A DNA stretch of 64,000 nucleotides from BOG-908 sp964242595 (GTDB lineage Bacteria > Pseudomonadota > Alphaproteobacteria > Acetobacterales > Acetobacteraceae). The notes beneath the pieces were generated by a model. That model searched no databases, had not been told where the DNA came from, and saw only the letters and a program-made list of their open reading frames with translations. The position numbers and the translations under genes are program-made. Positions 24,104-33,014 of this stretch are shown here, piece by piece. Numbering within the stretch: the stretch's first letter is position 1; every line of letters begins with the position of its first letter. The stretch spans positions 1-64,000 of the forward strand of contig CAXTBC010000006.1 of the NCBI GenBank assembly GCA_964242595.1, written 5' to 3'.

Positions 24104-25582
24104 ATGAAAGCGATCCGTCTCTGGCAGGGCACGAGGATGCGTCAGGTGGCGGCCCGTGCCGACCCCGACCAGCCGCCCTGCATGGTGACGCTGCCGGTGA
24201 GCTGGGACGACCGTGCCGCCGGGGCGCTGGCGGCGCTGGTGCCTGGCGGTGCGCCGGTGAGCCTGGCGGCAGCCTCCTCGGTGTGGCTGACGCTGGTGGC
24301 GGCGCGCGCGCGCCAGGCCGGGCAGGGTCCGCACGAGGCCGAGGAGATGGCGACAGCGTTGCAGGCGCTGCTGCGCCAACGCCAGGCGGCGCCCAACGCG
24401 GCGGTGTGGGCCAGCCGGCCGGGCGTGCCGGGCTTCCGGGTGAACGCCGCCGGCTTCCACGACGCGGCGCGGGGCTACGACGTGGCGGGCTTCGCCGACG
24501 CCGCCTTCCTGGTAGCCCGCGCCAGCCTGCTGCTGGCGCCGGGAACGCCGCGCATCGAGGTTGGGCTGGCCGGACTGGACGACCTGCTGGCCTGCCTCGG
24601 CATCGCCTACGACAGCCGGGCGGCGCGCGACATCGGCGCCTGCCTGGCGGCGCTGCTGCGGGCACGCGCCGACCAGGCGCTGGAAGGCGACCAGCGCGAC
24701 CTGCTGGCCACCGCCGCCCCCTGGCCGGCGCCGCCGCGCAGTTGTGCCATACCTGGACTGGCCGAGGCCGCTGCGGCGGCGCGCGCCGCCGTCTGCCGCG
24801 CGCCCGGCGCCATCCCTGCCACCGGGGTGTTCGCGCCCGGCCCGGCCGAGGCGCTGCTGGGCATCGAGACCGCCGGCATCGCGCCGGCGTTCTCCCCGGT
24901 GCGGAACCTGCACCTGACGCGTGCGGCGCAGGACCGGCTGGCGGCGGCCGCCATGTCGCCAGAGGCGGCGCTGGCGGCGGTGCTGGCCGGCGACACGCCG
25001 TTGCCCATCGCTGGCCATGACGCCCACCGGGCGATGCGGGCGGTTGTGGCACCCTTCCTGGACGTGATGGAGGACGACGCGGCCGCGCTGCCCGCGCCCG
25101 ATGCGGCCATGGCCGTGGGCCGACCGGCCGCGCCCACGCACCGCGCGCTGCCGGCGCGCCACGCCGGACTCACGCAGAAGGCGACCCTAGGCGGACACCG
25201 CGTGTTTCTGCGCACCGGCGAGTATGCGGACGGGCGGCTGGGCGAGATCACGCTGACCTTGCCGCGCGAGACGGCGGCGGTGCGTGGGCTGGCCGAGTGT
25301 TTCGCGCAGGCGGTCAGCCTGGGCCTGCAACACGGCGTAAGGCTGGAGGAGTTCGTGGATGCGTTCGCGCTGACCCGCTTCGGCCCGGCCGGCGCGGTCG
25401 AGGGCGACCCCGACGTGGAGCGGGCGACATCGGTGCTCGACTACGTGTTCCGCTCGCTCTCGGCCACCTATCTGGGCCGGCGGCTGGCGGAGCCGGCGAT
25501 GGAGACGGCAGCCGAGCAGGCGCCGCTGCCGCTGGACCTGCCCGGGGGTGGGCGGCGGCGCGGGTTGCGCTTGGTGGCGTGA
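24104..25582 (+). CDS. TSCPD-domain protein derived from adenosylcobalamin-dependent ribonucleotide reductase
   Basis: The last ~140 residues of this 492-residue protein match the TSCPD domain at the C-terminus of class II ribonucleotide reductase NrdJ: LGGHRVFLRTGEYADGRLGEI, FAQAVSLGLQHGVRLEEFVDAF, ATSVLDYVFRSLSATYLGR. The middle also echoes NrdJ (LAGLDDLLACLGIAYDSRAARDIG, then GIAPAFSPVRNLHL) but the radical-site Cys/Glu motif and the first ~700 residues of a normal NrdJ are absent. It is therefore not a reductase on its own. The ATG giving MKAIRLWQG is chosen. It may be a regulatory or accessory relic; function unknown. Confidence 0.75.
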   Translation: MKAIRLWQGTRMRQVAARADPDQPPCMVTLPVSWDDRAAGALAALVPGGAPVSLAAASSVWLTLVAARARQAGQGPHEAEEMATALQALLRQRQAAPNAAVWASRPGVPGFRVNAAGFHDAARGYDVAGFADAAFLVARASLLLAPGTPRIEVGLAGLDDLLACLGIAYDSRAARDIGACLAALLRARADQALEGDQRDLLATAAPWPAPPRSCAIPGLAEAAAAARAAVCRAPGAIPATGVFAPGPAEALLGIETAGIAPAFSPVRNLHLTRAAQDRLAAAAMSPEAALAAVLAGDTPLPIAGHDAHRAMRAVVAPFLDVMEDDAAALPAPDAAMAVGRPAAPTHRALPARHAGLTQKATLGGHRVFLRTGEYADGRLGEITLTLPRETAAVRGLAECFAQAVSLGLQHGVRLEEFVDAFALTRFGPAGAVEGDPDVERATSVLDYVFRSLSATYLGRRLAEPAMETAAEQAPLPLDLPGGGRRRGLRLVA

Positions 25583-25862
25583 GGCAGGGCAGGCGGCTCA
25601 CGACAGAGGGAACGCACGATTGTCGGCAGCGGTCGGATCACGAAGATCCATGCCCACGAGCTTGGCGCCGCCTCGTGGGCTGGCCGGGACCACCTTCAAC
25701 GTAACAAACAAGACAAAGCCCACCTGCAACGTCAGCCGCACCGATCCCAATTGCAGTCTCGACCGGGTGTACCGGCCGTACGCTTCACGGGCGGGATCCG
25801 GAGGCTGCCTGCTCTTGTTGATAGCCGCCGTCGTGGCAGGATCACGGGCGCGCTCGGACCCG
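25583..25862. other. Gene-free stretch
   Basis: No open frame here has a recognisable product or ribosome-binding site. It leads into a decayed region and is less regular in third-position GC than the flanking genes, which suggests former coding or transferred DNA. Confidence 0.4.
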
Positions 25863-26303
25863 TCAGCAACGAAACGGGGCGTCGATCGACACCGACCATC
25901 CGGACAGCGTCCGCGAGCTTTCGGGCAGCGTCGCGGACGTCTTCATGGCTGGTGGCGTGGTGGCGCCGAGGGCGGCCGCGTGTAGGCTGCGTGCTACAGG
26001 GTCATCGGCGTCCCGACCGAAGAAGCGGCCTGCGAAAGCTGCGCCATCGAGCCGCAAGCCAGACATCCAACTGGTTACCGCCTCTTTCAGGCGAACGAGA
26101 GCTTTGTGCTGATACTGCGCCTCAACACGCGTTCGAAGGGTGGCGGGCAGCGCGGCCTTCACACCACAGATCAAGGCCAGGGCGCGCTCCTCGACGCTCA
26201 AGCTCGCGATGGACGGATCGGGACCTGCACTCCTGGCCTTATCCGATGCAGTCCCATGTCCGCACCACATGTGATACTGCCGACCCTGATCCTCCCAGCT
26301 CAT
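25863..26303 (-). pseudogene. Frameshifted hypothetical gene
   Basis: The frame from the ATG at 26303 encodes MSWEDQGRQYHMWCGHGTA and a helical domain (ALICGVKAALPATLRTRVEAQYQ, SLHAAALGATT). Immediately afterwards, near 25955, coding character switches to another frame reading SHEDVRDAARKLADAVRMVGVD, which continues the helical pattern, while the original frame turns into low-quality sequence. A single-base change therefore seems to have broken the gene. I recall similar MSWxDQGRQ proteins as uncharacterised; no function is known. It could still yield a shortened product. Confidence 0.5.
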
Positions 26304-26561
26304 CAACCGGCATCCCCGTTCTAGGTCGACTTTCCTAAAACAAATAAGGATCATTGGCAGCGCCAGCCAGCCGCTTGACAGGGCGTTCGGCCAAGATTTT
26401 TGGGTCGCGATCAAGTGTTAGGAAGATGTCCTATTGGCCGCTGTAGCGATCTTATCGGCCTAGGCGAAAACTCTTCAGCAACGATCGCGAGTGTAGGCCA
26501 AGGTTTGGCTGCGCTGGCAACAACCAGATTTTGCTCTTCGAAGAAGGCTCGGGCGCCTCGC
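26304..26561. other. Gene-free stretch with a possible coding fragment
   Basis: This stretch is less GC-rich than its surroundings. On the minus strand, 26335-26430 reads DIFLTLDRDPKILAERPVKR followed by LAGAANDPYLF and a stop, which looks like the tail of a lost gene, but it is preceded by a stop codon and has no start. Confidence 0.35.
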
Positions 26562-27242
26562 CTACATCAGTTTCGGCAGCAGGTGCCGCAACGCCGCTTT
26601 CTCATGGGCGGTAAGATCGGCCTTGCCATCGGCCAGCGCCACCAAGCCTTCGGCGACCTCCGCCGACAGCCGCGCGGCACTGCCGCCCGCCTCCAGCAGC
26701 CCATGCGCTTCCAGCGCCGCCAGGCCCTGGGCAGGGCGTTGGGCTTCCGCGGCGGGAAACACGCCGCCGTAGCGGCCCTGGTGGTAGACCAGCGGGGTGC
26801 GGCCGGTGCGCTCGAAAGCTTCCACCTGGCCCAGAAAGATCGCGTGGTCGCCGCCTTCGTACTCAAAAGCGGCGCGGCAGATGAAGCGGGCAGCAGAGCC
26901 GTCCAGCAGCGGGATGCCGGCCGGGCCTGCCGTGGTGGTCACGCCGGCAAACTTGTCGGCCTCCCGGTTGGCGAACTGGGCGGAGAGGGCTTCCTGCCCG
27001 GCGGCCAGCACGTGCACCGCCCAGTACGGCGCGTGGCGGAAGGCGGCGAGGCTGGCGCTGTCCAAGGCCAGGCTCCACAGCACCAAAGGCGGGTCCAGCG
27101 AGACCGAGTTGAAGCTGTTGGCGGTGAGGCCGGCGGGGTGGCCGTCGCTGTCTGCGGTTGTGATGATGGTCACACCCGTGACAAACGCTCCCAGCGCCTG
27201 CCGGAAGGCAAGCGGATCAAAAAATGCGGGCGGGCTATCCAT
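26562..27242 (-). CDS. Flavin reductase family protein
   Basis: The 226-residue protein has the flavin reductase-like FMN-binding split barrel: FRQALGAFVTGVTIITT near the start, AGLTANSFNSVSLDPPLVLW (flavin contact), and FEYEGGDHAIFLGQVEAFE. Such proteins supply reduced flavin to monooxygenases or act as oxidoreductases. The last ~60 residues are a helical extension (AALEAHGLLEAGGSAARLSAEVAEGLVALADGK) not part of the core. The gene diverges from a [2Fe-2S] ferredoxin gene only 37 bases away, suggesting a shared redox role, though no oxygenase gene is nearby. Confidence 0.85.
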   Translation of the reverse strand: MDSPPAFFDPLAFRQALGAFVTGVTIITTADSDGHPAGLTANSFNSVSLDPPLVLWSLALDSASLAAFRHAPYWAVHVLAAGQEALSAQFANREADKFAGVTTTAGPAGIPLLDGSAARFICRAAFEYEGGDHAIFLGQVEAFERTGRTPLVYHQGRYGGVFPAAEAQRPAQGLAALEAHGLLEAGGSAARLSAEVAEGLVALADGKADLTAHEKAALRHLLPKLM

Positions 27243-27255
27243 GCGTGGTAGGTAG

Positions 27256-27270
27256 CCTGCCTCAGGCAGG
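27256..27270. promoter_or_regulatory. 15-bp perfect palindrome between divergent starts
   Basis: CCTGCCTCAGGCAGG lies in the middle of the 37-base gap between the flavin reductase and ferredoxin start codons. Each half gives the neighbouring gene a GGCAGG/AGG ribosome-binding sequence. It could be an operator, or simply symmetric Shine-Dalgarno sequences. Confidence 0.4.
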
Positions 27271-27279
27271 AGTCCAACA

Positions 27280-27600
27280 ATGCCCAAGATCACCTACCTC
27301 TCTCACGCGGATGTGGCCACTACGGTAGAGGCGGCGGCCGGGATGAGCGTGATGCGTGCGGCGGTGATGAATGCCGTGCCGGGGATTGACGCCGAGTGCG
27401 GCGGCGCGTGTGCGTGCGCCACGTGCCACGTGGTGGTGGACCCGGCCTGGTCGGACAAGCTGCCTGCGCCCTCGCAGATGGAGCTGGACACGTTGGACAT
27501 GGTCACCGACCCGCAGGCGGGCTCTCGGTTGTCCTGCCAGGTGATGGTGACCGCGGCGCTGGACGGGTTGGTTGTTCGGACGCCGGAGAGGCAGGGGTGA
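27280..27600 (+). CDS. [2Fe-2S] ferredoxin, adrenodoxin/ISC type
   Basis: The 106-residue protein has the cluster ligands in the order C-x5-C-x2-C (ECGGACACATCHVVV, near residues 40-49) and a distant fourth Cys in RLSCQVMV. This is the vertebrate-type (adrenodoxin) pattern of soluble electron carriers serving Fe-S assembly or P450/oxygenase systems. The start is supported by AGGAG 7 bases upstream. It is divergent from the flavin reductase and is followed by a family-B repeat. Confidence 0.92.
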   Translation: MPKITYLSHADVATTVEAAAGMSVMRAAVMNAVPGIDAECGGACACATCHVVVDPAWSDKLPAPSQMELDTLDMVTDPQAGSRLSCQVMVTAALDGLVVRTPERQG

Positions 27601-27627
27601 GAGGCCCTTGGTGATTTTAACCTTACG

Positions 27628-27766
27628 CAAGCATGGGGCTCTGCCCCAAACCCCCGTTCGTTAGAGCTTGGCCCGACATCTCAGACCTAGGTCCCGAACA
27701 GATGGGGGTCTGGGGCCTCAAGGCCCCAGCGGGGTTTGGGGCAGAGCCCCATGCTTGCTTACACTT
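27628..27766. repeat. Family-B repeat made of two inverted left halves
   Basis: Two copies of the left half (gcaagcatggggctctgccc and its inverse ggggcagagccccatgcttg) face each other around about 50 bases. The usual right half with ccaggggc is absent. It sits between the convergent ferredoxin and pentapeptide-channel genes. Confidence 0.8.
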
Positions 27767-27768
27767 CT

Positions 27769-28971
27769 TCAGTTACGCATCCTCACCCCCAGCACGAACC
27801 CGAACAAACCGAGCAACACCGTTCCCACCACCGTCTGCACGCTGGAGATCAGCACGCCCAACTGCCCTGCCGGCCGCAAGGCCACTTCGCCGGTGCCCAC
27901 CGACGTCATGGAATCCAGGCTGAACAGCAGGTAATCGATGGCGTTGCGGTGCGCGCCGCCGGTGCGGGCCACCAGGCTTCCAGTGACCCAGTAGAGGACC
28001 GCGCAACCGAGCAGGACCAGCGTGAGCGCGCGCAGGATGCGGTTCAGGCTCTCCCCGTAGTCGCACAACCACTCGGCCGACACGTCTGTCATCCAGTGCA
28101 GCGCCGCTGCGGCGGCCGGCCACGGCGTGCCGGCCCGCCAGGCCTGGGCGGCGCTGGCGCGGTGGAGGTGCTTGCCCATGCGGCGGCGGCGGCGGAACGC
28201 CCAGCTCGCGTCGGCCGCGTTGCCGAGTGAGCGGAAGTTCTGTTCCAGCACGATGTAGCCCTCGATGGCGTCGGCATACTGGCCGGCCACCTCCTCGCCG
28301 GTGGCGCCGCCCAGCTGGTGGGCGCGCAGGCGGGTGCGTTCCAGCCAGGCGCCAGCGAAGCTCGCGTGGCACAGGTCGCAACCGGTCAGCGACACGTGCG
28401 GCAGGATGGCGCCGGCGAAATCCACGCCGGTGAGCGTGGCGCCGTCCAGCAGCGCATCGCGCAGCACTGCGCCGCGCAGCCGGGCGCCGGAGAGGTCCGC
28501 CCGGCGCAGGCGCACGCCGGTGAGGTCGCCGCCGGACAGGTCGGCGCCGACCAGGCACACCTCGTCAAGCAGGGAATGGCGCAGGTTGGCGCGCTGGGCG
28601 ACGATGCCGCCGAGCCGGGCGCCCCACAAATCCGCGCCGTCCAGCGTGGCGCCGTCCATCACCGCGCCGGTGAAGTCGGCGAAGCGCAGGCGGGCGCCGG
28701 TTAGGCGGACGTCCTCCAGAAGCGCGTCGGCAAAGCAGGCTTGGCCGGCGTCAGTGCGTTGCAGGCTGGCGCCGGCCAGGTCCGCGCCGCGGAACACCGC
28801 CTGCTCCAGCCTGGCGTCGTCCAGCACGATGCCGCTGCAGGCCGCGTCGGACAGGTCGGCCTGCGCCAAGTCGGCACCGGACAGGCTGGCCAGCCGCAGG
28901 TTGGCGCCCGCCAGCGGCGCGCCGCCCAGGTGCAAGCCGGGCGCGGCGGCACCGTCGAAGGCGAGCGGCAT
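27769..28971 (-). CDS. Pentapeptide-repeat protein fused to a two-helix ion-channel domain
   Basis: The first ~205 residues of this 400-residue protein are tandem pentapeptide repeats of the A(D/N)LxG type (GANLRLASLSGADLAQADLSD and so on), forming a right-handed beta helix. A linker of about 100 residues follows, then two membrane helices with a pore loop (RALTLVLLGCAVLYWVTG, SLDSMTSVGTGE, VQTVVGTVLLGLFGFVLG), as in Ion_trans_2 potassium channels. The filter reads SVGTGE instead of TVGYGD, so selectivity may differ. It lies 58 bases downstream of a receiver-protein gene on the same strand and may belong to that signalling operon. Confidence 0.8.
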   Translation of the reverse strand: MPLAFDGAAAPGLHLGGAPLAGANLRLASLSGADLAQADLSDAACSGIVLDDARLEQAVFRGADLAGASLQRTDAGQACFADALLEDVRLTGARLRFADFTGAVMDGATLDGADLWGARLGGIVAQRANLRHSLLDEVCLVGADLSGGDLTGVRLRRADLSGARLRGAVLRDALLDGATLTGVDFAGAILPHVSLTGCDLCHASFAGAWLERTRLRAHQLGGATGEEVAGQYADAIEGYIVLEQNFRSLGNAADASWAFRRRRRMGKHLHRASAAQAWRAGTPWPAAAAALHWMTDVSAEWLCDYGESLNRILRALTLVLLGCAVLYWVTGSLVARTGGAHRNAIDYLLFSLDSMTSVGTGEVALRPAGQLGVLISSVQTVVGTVLLGLFGFVLGVRMRN

Positions 28972-29029
28972 TGATGTCGGCTGGCCGGGCGTGAACGCGC
29001 CGGCAAACGCCAGCAGCGCGGCCGAGGCG

Positions 29030-29403
<374 letters not shown>

Positions 29404-29407
<4 letters not shown>

Positions 29408-32265
29408 GCCGGCCTGCCCGCGGCGGCCGCATCGGGTGTGAGTGCGCGCAGTTCGCCAGCGAGTTGGTGCAAGTTGGTATCTCCCTTGCTCAGCACGCGG
29501 TCGGCGCCGGCCAGGCGGCTGCGCTCGCCGGCGTCCAGGTCGCGCGCGGTGAGCACCACGACGGGGATGTCCTCGCAGCCGGGACGCTTGCGGAGCGCAC
29601 CCAGGAAGGCGAAGCCGTCCATCACCGGCATTGTCAGGTCCAGCAGGATCAGCTGCGGCGGCGTCCGGGCCACCTGGGCCAGGGCTTCGGCGCCGTCGCC
29701 GGCTTCGCTCACCACCCAGCCGTCGCGTTCCAGAACGGTGCGCAGCCGTTGGCGGGCGTCGGGGTCGTCGTCGACCACCAGGATGTCGCCGGCGTCGCCG
29801 CGGAAGCGTTCCATCACCGTGCGCAGGCGGTCCCATTGCACCGGCTTGAGCACCGTATCGGCGGCGCCGAGCGAGGCTCCCAGGCCGGGCTCGTTGACGA
29901 AAGTCACCATCACGACCGGGATCGTCGCTAGCGAGGGATCGGCCTTCAGCGCGCTGAGCACGGACCAGCCATCCATCGAGGGCATCATCACGTCCAGCAG
30001 GATGGCGCGGGGGTTGAGGGTGCGTGCCAGCTCCAGACCGCCGCGGCCGTCCTGCGCGCTGCGCACGGCGAAGCCCTCGCGCTCCAGGAAGCGGCTCAGC
30101 AGGTCGCGCTGCGCGCTGTCGTCGTCGATGACCAGAACCACGTGACGGTGTCCTGCCTCGTGTTGGGCCGGCTGCGGCTCGGCCGCCGGTTCGGCCAGCG
30201 TAGCGGGCACGCGTATGGTGAAGGTGGAACCGTGGCCCAGCGTGCTGGCCACCGTCACGTCGCCGCCCAGCAGGCGGCAGAAGGCGCGCGTGATGGCCAG
30301 GCCCAGCCCGGTGCCGCCGAAACGGCGGGTGGTGGAGGCGTCGGCCTGGCTGAAGCGCTCGAACAGGCGGTCCACCTGCTCCTGGGTCATGCCGATGCCG
30401 CTGTCGGCCACGCTGAACAGCATCTCGGTGCCGTGCCGTTCCGCCCGCAGCACTATGCGGCCGCCTTCGGAGAACTTGGCAGCGTTGCTGACCAGGTTGA
30501 ACAAGCACTGCCGCAGCTTGACCTGGTCGGTGTGCATCGCGCCAAGGTCCTCGCCAGTCTCGAGCACCAGCGTGTTGTCCTTCTGGCGGACCAGCGCCTC
30601 GGCGGTGGCCGCCACGTCGTGCAGCAGGGTGGCCACTTCGAACGGCTCGGCGAAGGTGGTCATGCGGTCCGCCTCGATCTTGGAGAGGTCCAGCACGTCG
30701 TTGATCAGGCTGAGCAGGTGTCGGGCGTTGAACTTGATCTTGCCCACGTCGCCGAGCAGGGCGGCGTCGCCGCGCTCGCCCAGATCCTCCTCGATCATCT
30801 CGGCGTAGCCGATCACCGCGGATAACGGGGTGCGCAACTCGTGGCTCATGTTGGCCAGGAACTGGCTCTTGGCTCGGTTGGCGGCCTCGGCGGATTCCTT
30901 GGCGGCGTTGAGCTCCTCCTCGGCGCGGCGGCGTTCGGTGATGTCGGTGTGGGTGCCGACCCACTCGCGCACCTCCTCGTCGTCCAGGATCGGCACCGCG
31001 CGCACGTCCATGATCCGCCAGGCGCCATCGGCCTGGCGGACGCGGTAGTCTGCCGCGTAGAGCTGGCCGGTGTGCACCGATTGCATCCAGCAGCGTTCGG
31101 CTTCGGCGCGGTCGTCGGGATGCACCGCGTCCAGCCAGCCCATGCCGGCGCTCTGCTCGCGGGTCTGGCCGGTGAACGCAACCCAGCTCGTCTGCAGGCC
31201 GGTGAAGGCGCCCTCGGGCGTGGTGGTCCACACGATGGCGGCGCTGGTCTGGATCAGGGTGCGGTAGCGTTCCTCGCTGTCGCGCAGGCGGCGTTCGGCA
31301 CGCTTGCGCGTGGTGATGTCGCTGACCACCAGCCCGGCGCCGGGCGCGCTGTCCTGGGCCTCGGGCAGGGGGAAGAAGCCGAACTCGTATTCGTGGCGCA
31401 TTGCGTCGGCGCGGCCGCGCACCGCCACGTCCACGCCGGTGACGGGGCGGCCGGCCCGCATCGCCTCACGCAGTTTCGGCTCCAGGGTGGGGCGGAGGTC
31501 GGGCACTACGTCCCACAGGCCGCTACCCAACTCCACGGGCAGGGCGCGCTCGCCCATCGCGGCCAAGGTGTGGTTCATGTGGCGGAGCCGCAGCGCGCCG
31601 TCGAGAAAGCCTAGGCCGATCGGCGCGTGATCCATCACGCTGCCAAGCAGCGCGGCACTGGCCCGCTGCGCCTGCCGGCGCCGCCGGCTGAGCAGCGCCA
31701 ACGACACGAACGCGCCCAGGACAGCACAGGCGGCGGCGCCTTCGAGCAGCGGGCCGCGCGTTTCCTGCGCCCGGCTCACCTTCGCCATGCGCTGCTCGGC
31801 AACACGTTGCAGCTCGGCCACCTTTACGCGGATGCGGTCCATGGAAGCCTTGTCCTGGCCGGACCTGACGAGGGCGATGGCCGGGTCCAACCCGGCATTG
31901 CGACGTGCGGCGATCACCTGTCGGGCAAAATCCAGCTTGGCCGACACGAGCTGGTCGAGCGAGCCGGTGTCATGCTGGCTGGCACGCACCCAGGACTGCA
32001 GGGCGGGTAGCCCCGCCAACGCCCAATTGTAAGGCTCCAGGTAGACCGCTTCGCCGGTCAGCGCGTAACCCCGCTCGCCTGTCTCCAGGTCCTTCAGCGT
32101 GGAGAGCAGACGCTCAGAGCGCACCAGCAGTTGGTTTTGAAAGGCGACCACGTCCTGGACATGCCTGTCGGCGACGACAGCCGCGACAGCCAGACCCAAG
32201 CCCGCCGTGAGCAGAAGGCCGGCCACGATATTGAGCGCGCCTGGCGCCCGCGCGTTGAGAGTCAT
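29404..32265 (-). CDS. CHASE3 - PAS - PAS hybrid histidine kinase with two receiver domains
   Basis: The 953-residue kinase starts with a membrane helix (about 12-32), a periplasmic CHASE3 domain (LLSTLKDLETGERGYALTG) and a second helix (about 175-193). Two PAS domains follow (about 205-325 and 330-448). The HisKA box SHELRTPL has His near 475, and the ATPase domain has N590, DSGIGM and GGTGLGL. Two receiver domains close the protein, with Asp near 758 and 876. It probably runs an internal phosphorelay and signals through the flanking single-domain receivers. The input signal is unknown. It overlaps the downstream receiver gene by ATGA. Confidence 0.92.
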
Positions 32266-32443
32266 GCTGTCATGTTCCGCCCTGGCAGCGTCCTACGCGT
32301 GGCGAGGCCTTGCGTTGCCCTGCCGGGTCCGCTCGGCCCGTCGCTTCTGGTTACAGAAGCCCCGCGCCTTGGGTCGGAAAGGCGACTGCAGAAGACAGCA
32401 CGGAACGACTTGCCACGGCCGGTGACGGACGCCGGCGCCTTGC

Positions 32444-32821
32444 TTACGCCTCTTCTCGGCGCAGCAGGACGTCGTCGATCTGCACCAGCAAGGCAGGAAA
32501 ATCCACCGGCTTGGAGTGGTAGTCGTCGCAGCCGGCTTCCAGAGCGCGCGCCCTGTCGCCGGCCATGGCGTGGGCGGTGAGCGCGATGATGGCCGTCTGC
32601 GCCTGGGTTGGGTCGGCGCGCAGGCGGCGGGCCACCGTCCAGCCGTCCATCACCGGCAGGTCCATGTCCAGCAGCATCACGTCGGGCGTCTCGGCCGCAG
32701 CCTGGTCCAGCGCCTGCTGGCCGTCATGGGCCAGCACCACGTCGAACCCGTGGCGGCGCAGGCGGCGCGAGAGAAAATCCCACAGCTCCTCGTGGTCCTC
32801 GACGAGCAGGATCTTGGTCAT
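32444..32821 (-). CDS. Single-domain response regulator (paralogue of the one at 29 kb)
   Basis: This 125-residue receiver has VEDHEE, MLLDMDLP (Asp near 53), ALTAHA and SKPVD, with no output domain. It lies 178 bases upstream of the hybrid kinase on the same strand. The high similarity to the downstream receiver indicates a local duplication. The ATG giving MTKILLVEDHEEL is chosen, because the open frame upstream runs through repeat sequence. Confidence 0.9.
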   Translation of the reverse strand: MTKILLVEDHEELWDFLSRRLRRHGFDVVLAHDGQQALDQAAAETPDVMLLDMDLPVMDGWTVARRLRADPTQAQTAIIALTAHAMAGDRARALEAGCDDYHSKPVDFPALLVQIDDVLLRREEA

Positions 32822-32907
32822 CGTGTCACCCCCAACGTCATCTGATTCAGCAACCCCGCAAAAGCATCCGTTCCGAGTCGGGTGTGCCCGGAGCCGCACC
32901 CCAACGA

Positions 32908-32952
32908 ATAAAGCTTTTTGCTTCTTTTTCTCGAAAAAGAAGGCCTTCCTTG
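32908..32952. repeat. Family-A half element, divergent junction
   Basis: A single arm reading aaagctttttgcttcttttt, ctcgaaaaagaaggccttcc, lies between the divergent receiver and AI-2E transporter genes. Confidence 0.75.
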
Positions 32953-33014
32953 TCTCCCCCGGAACTTTCCTACCCTCCAGCCCCCTTTGACCAGGGTTCA
33001 GGAGACCCCAGCCC

